From Chryseobacterium lactis (GTDB lineage: Bacteria > Bacteroidota > Bacteroidia > Flavobacteriales > Weeksellaceae), in assembly GCF_003815875.1 (NCBI RefSeq), contig NZ_CP033924.1:4340001-4404000 (forward strand): DNA of 64,000 nucleotides, written 5' to 3'. Both the position numbers and the translations under genes were made by a program. Shown here in pieces: positions 43,118-51,167 of the stretch. The notes below the pieces were generated by a model that was not told where the DNA came from, did not search any database, and saw nothing but the letters and a program-made list of their open reading frames with translations. Position 1 is the stretch's first letter. Each line of letters begins with the position of its first letter.

Positions 43118-43482
43118 TAGTTTTTCTTTTTGAGTTCGTCCAATAGCATCTCAAGATCTTCTACGGTCATTTCATTCTTTTCTACAAGGAAAGAAACAGC
43201 ACTTTTATAAGAACCTTTAAAATAATTTTTCACTAGACTTTTCATTGTCTTCCCGGAATATTGTTCTTTTGAAACCAATGGGAAATACTCATGTTGTCTT
43301 CCATACACATTGAAGTCTACGAATTCTTTATCTTTCAATACTTTTAAAATGGTAGAAACAGTATTGGTATGCGGTTTCGGTTCCGGAAAAAGATCAAGAA
43401 CATCTTTAAGAAATCCTTTTTCAATTTTCCATAAATACTGCATCACCTGCTCTTCTGCTTTTGTCAAAGTCTGAATTTTCAT
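43117..43482 (-). CDS. BlaI/MecI/CopY-family repressor
   Basis: A 121-aa winged-helix repressor: KAEEQVMQYLWKIEKGFLKD and the recognition region HTNTVSTILKVLKDKEFVDF, then the dimerisation half with the protease-sensitive region (SFLVEKNEMTVEDLEMLLDE). It overlaps the M56 gene by one base, the usual pairing in which the membrane peptidase relieves repression. Its own promoter carries a TACA-N2-TGTA dyad, so the operon is probably self-repressed. Confidence 0.94.
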   Translation of the reverse strand: MKIQTLTKAEEQVMQYLWKIEKGFLKDVLDLFPEPKPHTNTVSTILKVLKDKEFVDFNVYGRQHEYFPLVSKEQYSGKTMKSLVKNYFKGSYKSAVSFLVEKNEMTVEDLEMLLDELKKKN

Positions 43483-43545
43483 ATTCTTTCATTTATTATG
43501 ATGATACAAAACGATCAAAATTTCATATCACTAAGAAATTAGTTA

Positions 43546-43577
43546 TACAAATGTAGAAATAAAATCGAATCCAACAA
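43546..43577 (-). promoter_or_regulatory. Promoter and probable BlaI operator
   Basis: On the minus strand, -33 TTG (43575-43577) and -7 TACATTTG (43548-43555) are 19 bp apart. The -7 box lies inside TACAAATGTA (43546-43555), a TACA-N2-TGTA dyad like the recognition core of BlaI/MecI repressors. The rest of the 331-bp gap up to 43813 is AT-rich, with only a near-match promoter (TTTG 43764-43767, TATTTTAG 43789-43796) for the plus-strand gene. Confidence 0.65.
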
Positions 43578-43813
43578 CTATTTTTTTAGTGATAAAACCT
43601 GATTTAAATATAATCGACTGATTATCAATTAAATAAATTTATTTAAAATATATTAAATTAGTAATAGAGTGAAATCATCACCTAGCTATTTGGCAGGAAA
43701 ATAATAGTTTCTGCTTTAAATTCTTAAAACTTGTTAATTTTTATTAAATAAAATTAAATTGAATTTGTTTTAACCGGGAAATTATATTTATTTTAGTGCT
43801 TTAAAAATTTCTC

Positions 43814-44395
43814 ATGAAAAGATATAATTTATTGATTGTACTATTACTGCTTATTTTCAACGTTACTACAGCGCAAAAGAAGAATTCTCCGGCTGCAGAT
43901 CTTAGCATATTAAAGGATACAAAATCAAAAATCGAAGCTACCGTTCCATTAGTTATTAAGCATCTTCAGGCCATCGCCACTAAAGAGGGCGACAACAACA
44001 TTGTGACGAACGGGAAAATCGCTGTGGGTAAAGAATATGGTGTTCTGGAATCAGAATGGTATTTATACAGAAATAATATGAAGAACTGTATCTTAAATAA
44101 TTCTTCGAAAAAAGCTAAAAAATGTATGGACTACCATACTCAGTATTTAAGAAATACATTCATCAATTACAACAATTATATTTCAAACCTTACAAGAAAG
44201 AACGGCTATTTAGGAGTAGAAGGTGATACAAAATTTGAGTTTAAGCCTGCTGATATCACTACAAAGCTAAGTGAAGCTTATTCCAATGCCAGTGATGCTG
44301 CAGGAAGAATGAAGGCAGATCAGAAAAGAGAGTTCTTGGGACAAACGATGTCTGATGACAATAAACTGACTCCTTACGCTCAGTTGGCTCAATAA
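43814..44395 (+). CDS. Exported helical protein of unknown function
   Basis: A 193-aa protein with a signal peptide (MKRYNLLIVLLLLIFNVTTA). The mature part appears mainly helical and polar, with two Cys 15 residues apart (NCILNNSSKKAKKCMDYHTQ) that could form a disulfide. I recognise no family. It is a single gene, divergent from BlaI and followed by a strong terminator. Confidence 0.7.
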   Translation: MKRYNLLIVLLLLIFNVTTAQKKNSPAADLSILKDTKSKIEATVPLVIKHLQAIATKEGDNNIVTNGKIAVGKEYGVLESEWYLYRNNMKNCILNNSSKKAKKCMDYHTQYLRNTFINYNNYISNLTRKNGYLGVEGDTKFEFKPADITTKLSEAYSNASDAAGRMKADQKREFLGQTMSDDNKLTPYAQLAQ

Positions 44396-44418
44396 AATAA
44401 CCACCTGTTTAAAATACA

Positions 44419-44450
44419 AAAAGAGAACTGCAGATGCAGTTCTCTTTTTT
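44419..44450 (+). terminator. Terminator of the gene at 43814
   Basis: AAAAGAGAACTGCA (44419-44432) is the complement of TGCAGTTCTCTTTT (44435-44448), followed by T. Confidence 0.88.
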
Positions 44451-44458
44451 ATTAGAGC

Positions 44459-44633
44459 AAAAAATCTCCACCAGAAAAAGCAGTTTTGTGGTACTAATCA
44501 TAAAACTTTGGGGAAAAAGTAGAAAATGTGGCGGAGATTTTTTTGCATACACTCTACAGATCAACTGTCCTACCCATGACCTGTAGAGCGGTACAAAAAT
44601 AGAATTATGCGGTATACCTTTAAAAGGAATACC
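44459..44633. other. Multi-hairpin intergenic region, possible structured RNA or small mobile remnant
   Basis: This 353-bp gene-free gap (44396-44748) is unusually rich in dyads. Outer stem AAAAAATCTCCACCA (44459-44473) with TGGCGGAGATTTTTT (44529-44543), one mismatch, encloses AGTTTTGTG (44482-44490) with CATAAAACT (44499-44507), one wobble. A second stem is CTCTACAG (44552-44559) with CTGTAGAG (44581-44588). A third is GGTAT-CCTTT (44611-44621) with AAAGG-ATACC (44623-44633). CTGTAGAR occurs three times (44581, 44633, 44655). No open frame is convincing. It could be a small RNA, a decayed MITE or nested terminators. Confidence 0.45.
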
Positions 44634-44748
44634 TGTAGAATTAAATAACAGAAACTGTAGAAGTAATACTACCTAAACTAATATAAGAAAGCTGAGACCT
44701 GAAAAAGGAATAGCTTATCCTACTTCATTCAATTTTTAGCATTTCTAT

Positions 44749-45195
44749 TTATTTCCACCAATGATAATAATTGTGCAGGCCATCATATTCGAACCCACAA
44801 CGTGGATATAATGTATTTCCGATATCGTTGGCTTTTTCCGTTTCAAGCATAAGACCACAGGCTCCTGTCTCTTCGCACCATTGCTTACTACGATCAATCA
44901 GAGCAACAGAAAGCCCCTTTCCTCTGTAATCAGGATGTACAAACAAGTCACTCAGCAGCCATTGCTTCTGTAGTTTTGTATAATGAAACAGCTTGTAGAG
45001 CTGAACAAAGCCTACAGCCTTTCCATCGGCTATGGCCAAAAAAATATCAGACTCACTGTTTAAAAATCTTTCTTTAAGAAAAGCCTTTCCTTTTTCCAAA
45101 TCCGATTCCTGTCTGTAAAAAACTCTGTAAAGATTGAATAATTCTGCCGTCTCATCAAGATCTTCAAGACTTGCTTTTTTAATGCTGTAATTCAT
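44749..45195 (-). CDS. GNAT-family N-acetyltransferase
   Basis: A 148-aa acetyl-CoA-dependent acetyltransferase. Motif A reads LLSDLFVHPDYRGKGLSVAL (Q/RxxGxG/A type), followed by a motif-B end (NTLYPRCGFEYDGLHNYYHW). The substrate, a small molecule or protein amine, is unknown. It is a single gene, divergent from the 2OG oxygenase gene. Confidence 0.9.
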   Translation of the reverse strand: MNYSIKKASLEDLDETAELFNLYRVFYRQESDLEKGKAFLKERFLNSESDIFLAIADGKAVGFVQLYKLFHYTKLQKQWLLSDLFVHPDYRGKGLSVALIDRSKQWCEETGACGLMLETEKANDIGNTLYPRCGFEYDGLHNYYHWWK

Positions 45196-45358
45196 CGTTA
45201 TTTTTATTTTTAATTAACAGCACAAAAATATCTGTAATGAGGACTGCTTTTATGATCCAGATTGAAGCTATATCAATAGTCCAGCATTTTTTTAAATCTA
45301 CCTCCGTCAATATCGCATGTTTCGGATTTTATACGTGAGTTGAACTTCAGAACTTTGT

Positions 45359-46090
45359 ATGGATAAAACAAAAGAAATGATCAATATTATACAGAAAATT
45401 AAAAATACCGATTGGCCTCTTATTACTGAAGAAATGCATCAAAAAGGATATTCCGTCATTTCCAATCTATTATCTGAGGAAGATTGTGATTCATTACGAT
45501 CAGCCTATAATCAGCCGGATCTATATCGTAAAACGGTCGTGATGGCAAGACATCGTTTCGGATTAGGAGAATACAAATATTTCAATTATCCACTTCCTGA
45601 TCTCATTCAGACCGTACGAACTCAAATATATCCTTATCTCGCTCCCATTGCTAATTCCTGGTTCAAGGCTTTGCATATTAATATTCAGTATCCGTTACAG
45701 CATGAAGAATTTTTAAAACAATGCCATTCCAATCAGCAGCAAAAGGCAACTCCTTTGATTCTAAAATATGAAAAGGGAGGTTTCAATACTTTACATCAGG
45801 ATTTATACGGAGATATTTATTTTCCAATCCAAATCGTATTGATGTTAAGTGACCCTGAAAAAGATTTTACAGGTGGTGAGTTTGTGCTTACCCAGCAGGT
45901 TCCAAGGGCTCAGTCAAAGGCGATTGTTTTACAGCCTAAGAAAGGAGATATTCTTATTTTCACAACCAATTTTAAACCCGAAAAAGGAAACAAAGGATAT
46001 TACAGGGTCAATATGAAGCACGGGGTAAGTGAAGTAAAAGAAGGAAGTCGATACGCTTTGGGAATTATTTTTCATGATGCTACAAGCTAG
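45359..46090 (+). CDS. 2OG-Fe(II) oxygenase, resembling the Oxygenase-NA group
   Basis: A 243-aa 2-oxoglutarate-dependent dioxygenase. The iron-binding HxD is in NTLHQDLYGDIYFP; the distal His is in NMKHGVSEV and the 2-oxoglutarate-binding Arg in EGSRYALGIIFHDA. Overall features (GYSVISNLLSEEDCDSLRSA; VVMARHRFGLGEYKYFNYPL; DPEKDFTGGEFVLTQQVPRA) fit the family that comparative genomics predicted to act on nucleic acids and that is often found beside Ada. Seventy-six bp downstream lies an Ada-type metal-binding stub, which supports an alkylation-repair role by context. The substrate is unproven; a protein hydroxylase is the alternative. Confidence 0.85.
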   Translation: MDKTKEMINIIQKIKNTDWPLITEEMHQKGYSVISNLLSEEDCDSLRSAYNQPDLYRKTVVMARHRFGLGEYKYFNYPLPDLIQTVRTQIYPYLAPIANSWFKALHINIQYPLQHEEFLKQCHSNQQQKATPLILKYEKGGFNTLHQDLYGDIYFPIQIVLMLSDPEKDFTGGEFVLTQQVPRAQSKAIVLQPKKGDILIFTTNFKPEKGNKGYYRVNMKHGVSEVKEGSRYALGIIFHDATS

Positions 46091-46166
46091 ATGGGTGTTT
46101 TTTATCCTACTATTAGAACTGACTTTATGTTTATACGCATCAATTTTGAATATTTTAAATTAGAAT

Positions 46167-46415
46167 ATGTTATTGCACTTACAACTCTCAGACTCTGAAG
46201 TATGGAAAAAAATCCATAGCCGGGAAATTCGTTTTGGTGGAAACAGAAAATTAAAGATTTACGGATTACTTCGCTGTACATCCGGAAAAAGGATGAAAAG
46301 AGAAAACAGAGCTTTCTTTAAAAACGAAAAAGAAGCCACACAAAATGGTTATCGTCCTTGTGGTCACTGTATAAGAGAAGAATATACAAAATGGAAAAAG
46401 ACGGGAACAATATGA
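46167..46415 (+). CDS. Stand-alone Ada-like metal-binding domain protein
   Basis: An 82-aa protein that matches the N-terminal Ada zinc domain in outline: WKKIHSREIRFGGNRKLKIY, a Cys in GLLRCTSGKRMKRENRAF, and the CGHC pair in NGYRPCGHCIREEY. In Ada, the first Cys pair is C-x3-C, and one of those cysteines accepts methyl groups from DNA phosphotriesters; here only one Cys is left in the first pair, so the site has at most three Cys ligands. There is no methyltransferase or AraC domain. It follows the 2OG oxygenase gene. Confidence 0.8.
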   Translation: MLLHLQLSDSEVWKKIHSREIRFGGNRKLKIYGLLRCTSGKRMKRENRAFFKNEKEATQNGYRPCGHCIREEYTKWKKTGTI

Positions 46416-46557
46416 AAAGTGAAAAGACAACCAGAGTATGTAAGCCTGTGTAATTCTTAAATCTTACATAAAGAATTCAACTAAAAACAAAACACTTTAT
46501 CTTCAAAATAACCAAACTTTTGCCTGACCCCCAATTTTGACACTCCATTTCAGGAAT

Positions 46558-46588
46558 AAAAAAAAGAGAAGCAATTAATGCTTCTCTT
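46558..46588 (-). terminator. Terminator of the tRNA operon
   Basis: On the minus strand, 7 bases after the last tRNA, AAGAGAAGC (46564-46572) pairs with GCTTCTCTT (46580-46588) around a 7-base loop, followed by a T run. Confidence 0.88.
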
Positions 46589-46594
46589 CTTTAG

Positions 46595-46667
<73 letters not shown>

Positions 46668-46705
46668 GTGTATTTTTAGAGTGCTTACCGAAAGCACTTG
46701 CTTAG

Positions 46706-46778
<73 letters not shown>

Positions 46779-46816
46779 GTGTATTTTTAGAGTGTTTACC
46801 GAAAACACTTGCTTAG

Positions 46817-46889
<73 letters not shown>

Positions 46890-46928
46890 GTGTATTTTTA
46901 GAGTGCTTACCGAAAGCACTTAACTTAG

Positions 46929-47001
<73 letters not shown>

Positions 47002-47039
47002 GTGTATTTTTAGAGTGTTTACCGAAAACACTTACTTAG

Positions 47040-47112
<73 letters not shown>

Positions 47113-47123
47113 ATATTGGATTG

Positions 47124-47131
47124 CAAATGTA
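47124..47131 (-). promoter_or_regulatory. -7 promoter box of the tRNA operon
   Basis: TACATTTG on the minus strand, 11 bases before the 5' end of the first mature tRNA. No clear -33 TTG. Confidence 0.6.
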
Positions 47132-47201
47132 CGACTTTTTTTTAAAAATCCTAATTTTTCTTTTAAATAAAGGACTTTTATGAAAACTATTTTATTATTT
47201 G

Positions 47202-47209
47202 TATCTTTG
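47202..47209 (+). promoter_or_regulatory. -7 promoter box of the tsaC operon
   Basis: TATCTTTG matches TAnnTTTG and lies only 4 bases before the ATG at 47214, so the transcript would be leaderless or nearly so unless a further upstream promoter exists. The TTG that extends the open frame to 47199 overlaps this box. Confidence 0.55.
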
Positions 47210-47213
47210 TTTT

Positions 47214-47825
47214 ATGGCAAAAATCTTGAAAATTTACCCCGATAACCCACAGGAAAATCTTGTGAATGAGGTTATTAAAACGTTAAAAAATGGTGGATTA
47301 ATTATCTATCCTTCTGATACAATCTATGCCCTGGGCTGCAACATTTTTGACATTAAAGCCATGGAAAAACTGGCTCAATTGAAAAAAATGAAGCTTGAAA
47401 AGTCAAAATTCTCGATTATATGTAATGATCTGAGCCATCTTTCTGACTTTACAAGGCCTATTGATACGTCAGTTTTCAGGTTTCTGAAAAATCATCTTCC
47501 GGGGCCTTTTACCTTTATTCTGGATGCCAACAAAAGTTTGCCGCTGGCTTATAAAGGACATAAAACAATTGGTATCCGTGTTCCGGCCCACCCGATTCCA
47601 CAGCTTATCGTTGAGAAATTAGGTCATCCTATTGCGTCAACGTCTATCCATGATGACGATGAAATTATTGAATACTCTACAGATCCTGAGCTTATTGCTG
47701 AAAAATATGATCACCTCGTGGATATTGTCATCGATTCAGGATATGGAGATAATGTAGCCTCAACTATTGTAGACCTTACTTCGGGAGAACCGGAAGTTAT
47801 CCGTCAGGGGAAAGGAATTATTTAA
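47214..47825 (+). CDS. tsaC: L-threonylcarbamoyladenylate synthase (TsaC/YrdC family)
   Basis: This 203-aa cytosolic enzyme makes threonylcarbamoyl-AMP from threonine, bicarbonate and ATP for the t6A37 modification of ANN-decoding tRNAs. The family motifs are ALKNGGLIIYPSDTIYALGC-like (here TLKNGGLIIYPSDTIYALGC), KKMKLEKSKFSIICNDLSHL, NHLPGPFTFILDANKSLP and TIGIRVPAHPIPQLIVEKLG. The length fits TsaC without the Sua5 domain. I start at the ATG at 47214 (MAKILKIY). It heads a plus-strand run of tsaC, CPBP, yaaA and prmC that is divergent from the tRNA genes. Confidence 0.94.
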   Translation: MAKILKIYPDNPQENLVNEVIKTLKNGGLIIYPSDTIYALGCNIFDIKAMEKLAQLKKMKLEKSKFSIICNDLSHLSDFTRPIDTSVFRFLKNHLPGPFTFILDANKSLPLAYKGHKTIGIRVPAHPIPQLIVEKLGHPIASTSIHDDDEIIEYSTDPELIAEKYDHLVDIVIDSGYGDNVASTIVDLTSGEPEVIRQGKGII

Positions 47826-47840
47826 GGTAAGGGATATATT

Positions 47841-48551
47841 TTGAAGGATTTAAGTCTTAACAGAAAATATTCTGTGGGAATTCTGCTCACTTTTGTGCTT
47901 TTAGCCTCAGTGATGCTATACGCTTTTCCTGCTATTAGTTTTTTTACAGGAATAAAAAGTAATACGGCAGGCAGCTTTTATATCAGCAGAATTGTATTGT
48001 GGGTAGTCTTAATCATTATATTTCTCTACACTCTTTTTGTTGAAAGAGGATCCTTTTTACTCCAGGAAGAGAAAAAATATGCTGTCTCATTTTATGCTAA
48101 AGCTGTCATTGGATTATATCTGGCTTCCGTTTTTGGCAGTGCTTTTCTCAATATATTAGTTCACCTGGTAACGCATGAAAACACCAGCGACAAACTGGTT
48201 GCGATCTCCTATCTTTTTAAAAATGATTATTTTTTAATTATTTTTACATGCCTTACGGCTGGCGTTATGGAAGAATTGCTGATGAGAGGATATATGCAGC
48301 CCAGAATAGAGAAAATATATAACAGTTCTATTGCAGGCATCGTTATTTCAGCTGTTTTATTCGGAATCCTTCACAGTACCTATGGAACTATCGGACAGGT
48401 GGTAATCACCTCCTTTATTGGAATTGTTTTCGCCCTGTTTTATAAAAAATATTCAAATATTAAAATTCTGATCATCTGTCATTTTATGATTGACTTTGTC
48501 TCGCTGATGATCATGAACTTTATTGATTTTAAACACTTATCTGTATTTTAA
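47841..48551 (+). CDS. CPBP-family intramembrane glutamic endopeptidase
   Basis: A 236-aa membrane protein with about six hydrophobic segments and the CPBP (Abi/CAAX-like) motifs: EExxxR in VMEELLMRGYMQPR, FxxxH in LFGILHSTYG and HxxxD in ICHFMIDFVSLM. Bacterial members are putative intramembrane proteases, some tied to bacteriocin self-immunity; nothing here points to a substrate. The only plausible start is the TTG at 47841: the frame is open back to the tsaC stop, in the same reading frame, and no ATG occurs before residue 27. It is probably cotranscribed with tsaC (15-bp gap) and yaaA. Confidence 0.88.
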   Translation: MKDLSLNRKYSVGILLTFVLLASVMLYAFPAISFFTGIKSNTAGSFYISRIVLWVVLIIIFLYTLFVERGSFLLQEEKKYAVSFYAKAVIGLYLASVFGSAFLNILVHLVTHENTSDKLVAISYLFKNDYFLIIFTCLTAGVMEELLMRGYMQPRIEKIYNSSIAGIVISAVLFGILHSTYGTIGQVVITSFIGIVFALFYKKYSNIKILIICHFMIDFVSLMIMNFIDFKHLSVF

Positions 48552-48555
48552 CATT

Positions 48556-49314
48556 ATGAAAATTGTAACATCACCTGCAAAATTAATGAACGTAGAAAAC
48601 TCAACCGATCTGTTGAAATCTTCTACTCCTAAATTCATTGAAGATGCAGCATTTATACAATCTTATTTAAAAGAAAAATCACCCAAATATCTGTCAGAAT
48701 TGATGGAAATATCCCCCAAACTGGCGGATGAAAACTGGGAAAGAAATCAAAAATGGAAATCAAAACCTACCGCAAAGGAGTCTGCTCCTGCTATGTATGC
48801 CTTTACAGGAGAGGTTTACAGAGGTTTGGATGCCAAAACACTGGAGAAAGATGCCGTAGATTACCTGCAAAAGAATTACCGGATGCTTTCCGGGCTATAT
48901 GGCTTGTTGAAACCATCTGATAAAGTAATGCTTTACAGGCTTGAAATGGGCCGTCCTTTTGTATTTGACCAGTATAAAAACCTGTACGAGTTCTGGAGAG
49001 AAAAAATCACAGAGCAACTGAATTCTGAAATGAAAAAAGGAGAAATTCTTCTTCACCTAGCCAGCAACGAATATGGAAAAGTAATCGACAGAAAAAAATT
49101 AAATCATCCTGTTGTTGATTTTGATTTTTATGAATTAAAAGAAGGGAAACTGAAAACCATCGTAGTATACACCAAACATGCGAGAGGACTTATGGTACGA
49201 TTCTGTGCGGAAACTCAGGCTAAAACATTGGAAGATGTAAAAGCATTCAACTATGAAGGATACAGAATTGATGAAGAAAAGTCAACAGATACAAAACTGG
49301 TTTTTACAAGATAG
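48556..49314 (+). CDS. yaaA: Peroxide stress protein YaaA (DUF328/UPF0246)
   Basis: A 252-aa cytosolic protein of the YaaA family, which in E. coli lowers free iron and limits Fenton damage under hydrogen peroxide stress. Family features are the start MKIVTSPAKLMN, the PAMYAFTGEVYRGLDAKTLE region, RMLSGLYGLLKPSDKVMLYR, LEMGRPFVF and HLASNEYGKVIDRKKL. I start at the ATG at 48556; the longer frame overlaps the CPBP gene. The prmC ATG follows directly after its stop codon. Confidence 0.94.
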   Translation: MKIVTSPAKLMNVENSTDLLKSSTPKFIEDAAFIQSYLKEKSPKYLSELMEISPKLADENWERNQKWKSKPTAKESAPAMYAFTGEVYRGLDAKTLEKDAVDYLQKNYRMLSGLYGLLKPSDKVMLYRLEMGRPFVFDQYKNLYEFWREKITEQLNSEMKKGEILLHLASNEYGKVIDRKKLNHPVVDFDFYELKEGKLKTIVVYTKHARGLMVRFCAETQAKTLEDVKAFNYEGYRIDEEKSTDTKLVFTR

Positions 49315-50163
49315 ATGACGATTTCAGCATTTAAAAAATATTTCAAAAGTGAGCTTTCCGACCTTTATACTGAGTCGGAAAGTACTTTTTTATCTTCCAC
49401 ATTCTTACATAAAATTGTTGGTTTTGATAACTTCGAGCAAAGAAGATTTTCTGAGCAGGACATTTTGATTGATGATGAAAAGCAGCTTATTGGTCTGGTT
49501 TCAGCATTAAAAACAGGAAGGCCTTATCAGCAGATTTTGGGTGAGACTGAATTTTACGGGATGAAATTCTTTGTAGATGAAAATGTATTAATTCCGCGCC
49601 CTGAAACTGAAGAACTGCTTGAGATAGCTATTCGGGAAATCCGAAATTTAAAGAATAAAGAACAAGGATTGAGAATTCTGGATATCGGAACCGGAAGCGG
49701 CGTAATTCCTTTGGTGTTAAAAAAGCATTTTCCTGAAGCCAAAGTTTTTTCTATTGATTTTTCCGGGAAAGCGTTACAAACTGCTCAACGCAATGCTGAA
49801 TATCATAATCTTGACGTTCAGTTTATTCATGCGGATTACCTGAATTTTGAACTGACTGAAAGCTATGACATTATTATTTCAAATCCTCCATACATCGGCA
49901 TTGAGGAAGAAGTTGAAATTGAAAATTCAGTGAAAGGTTTTGAACCTACAATGGCACTCTTCTCTCCTACCTCAGATGCATTGATCTTTTATCGGAAAAT
50001 TGCAGAAGATGCTCAAAAGTATCTCAATGAGGAAGGTCTTTTATTTTTAGAAATCAATCAGAAATTAGGACCTGAAACACTGGAATTATACCATTCTCTG
50101 ACTGACGCTCAACTATTGAAGGACTTATCGGAAAACGACAGATTCATTTATGGAAGAAAATAA
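49315..50163 (+). CDS. prmC: Peptide chain release factor N5-glutamine methyltransferase
   Basis: A 282-aa SAM-dependent enzyme that methylates the GGQ glutamine of release factors RF1 and RF2. It has an N-terminal helical domain, SAM motif I (ILDIGTGSGVIPLVLKKHFP), and the catalytic NPPY in YDIIISNPPYIGIEEE, followed by the family's FEPTMALFSPTSDALIFYRK. The ATG abuts the yaaA stop (TAGATG), so the two are probably translationally coupled. Confidence 0.95.
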   Translation: MTISAFKKYFKSELSDLYTESESTFLSSTFLHKIVGFDNFEQRRFSEQDILIDDEKQLIGLVSALKTGRPYQQILGETEFYGMKFFVDENVLIPRPETEELLEIAIREIRNLKNKEQGLRILDIGTGSGVIPLVLKKHFPEAKVFSIDFSGKALQTAQRNAEYHNLDVQFIHADYLNFELTESYDIIISNPPYIGIEEEVEIENSVKGFEPTMALFSPTSDALIFYRKIAEDAQKYLNEEGLLFLEINQKLGPETLELYHSLTDAQLLKDLSENDRFIYGRK

Positions 50164-50227
50164 GTAAATTGATATTTTCAAATTGCTATACAGAATTTTT
50201 TCTAAAATACTATTAAACTCAATCACC

Positions 50228-50587
50228 ATGCTCATCAAATCACATCATATCAACGATATCAAAATTGCAGAAGTTATCTCTGAAGGTCTATTGATTCATT
50301 CTGCACAGGACGGACTGGATCTTATGGGAGACGTCTATTATCAAGGGTTTGATAAAGTAATTATTTATGAAAAAAATATTACTCCGGATTTTTTTGATCT
50401 GAAAACAAAGATGGCCGGTGACATTCTACAGAAGTTTTCAAATTATCGCATTGCGCTGGCTATTGTCGGAGATTTTAGCAAATATGAAAGTAAAAGTCTG
50501 AAGGATTTTATCTTTGAAAGCAATAAAACAAAACATATCAATTTCGTTGCGATGCTGGAAGAAGCTCTGGAAAACTTCTCAAAATAA
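50228..50587 (+). CDS. DUF4180-like small protein
   Basis: A 119-aa cytosolic protein resembling DUF4180 (KIAEVISEGLLIHSAQDGLD; GDVYYQGFDKVIIYEKNITP; FSNYRIALAIVGDFSKYESK; FIFESNKTKHINFVAMLEEA). Function is unknown; the fold is probably alpha/beta, as in STAS-like proteins. I start at the ATG at 50228 (MLIKSHHIND); the frame extension to 50183 has no ATG of its own that looks better. It may be the last gene of the tsaC-prmC run (64-bp gap). Confidence 0.8.
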   Translation: MLIKSHHINDIKIAEVISEGLLIHSAQDGLDLMGDVYYQGFDKVIIYEKNITPDFFDLKTKMAGDILQKFSNYRIALAIVGDFSKYESKSLKDFIFESNKTKHINFVAMLEEALENFSK

Positions 50588-51167
50588 TACCTGTAAAGCA
50601 ATAGAAAAGAGATGAATAAGGGAGAGAAAGGCTTTTATTCTTTGTATATATTATTAATTAAAAAATTTTAATATGCATAGCTTATTAAATTTAAACTATT
50701 TAATATACAAAATAACTAATATTAGACACATTAAAATAAAATAATATTAACAAATCAAATAAAACAAAATTTTATTACAATAAAATGGAGAAATAAAATA
50801 AATTATTTGTACTTTTGAAAAAATTAAAAAAAACACACTTTATGAATATTACTGATAATACTACTACTCCAAAGTAGTAAAATTGCCTGCTATTTTTCAA
50901 CTCTGATAGCACAATCCACAAAGGACAATATTATTTTTCAAATTTTGAAACCATGTATATTACCTGGTCTCAGCCTTATTTTGAAAAATAGGTATACTAT
51001 ACCGATACCCTGCATTCAACCCGGTTGATTGCTTTGGATATCTGTTTTCAAAAAACTACATAATCCGGAAATCCAATGAGAGCATCTTTTAAAAAATTAA
51101 AAGTATGATTATGCTTTTAATAAGTAATATAGGCAACTATTATTAACAATAAATACACTACACTACG
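50588..51167 (+). promoter_or_regulatory. Long AT-rich leader with competing hairpins before the surface-protein operon
   Basis: This 580-bp region has no normal gene. It contains an 11-codon frame at 50842-50877 (MNITDNTTTPK, four Thr codons) whose end overlaps the hairpin TACTAC/GTAGTA (50863-50880). Then TGCTAT (50888-50893) can pair with ATAGCA (50906-50911), or CTATTTTTCAA (50890-50900) with TTGAAAAATAG (50981-50991), not both. TATTTTTCAAA (50932-50942) competes for the same downstream arm. A small palindrome GGTATA/TATACC follows (50991-51003). It looks like an attenuator-like 5' leader, not proven. Confidence 0.45.
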
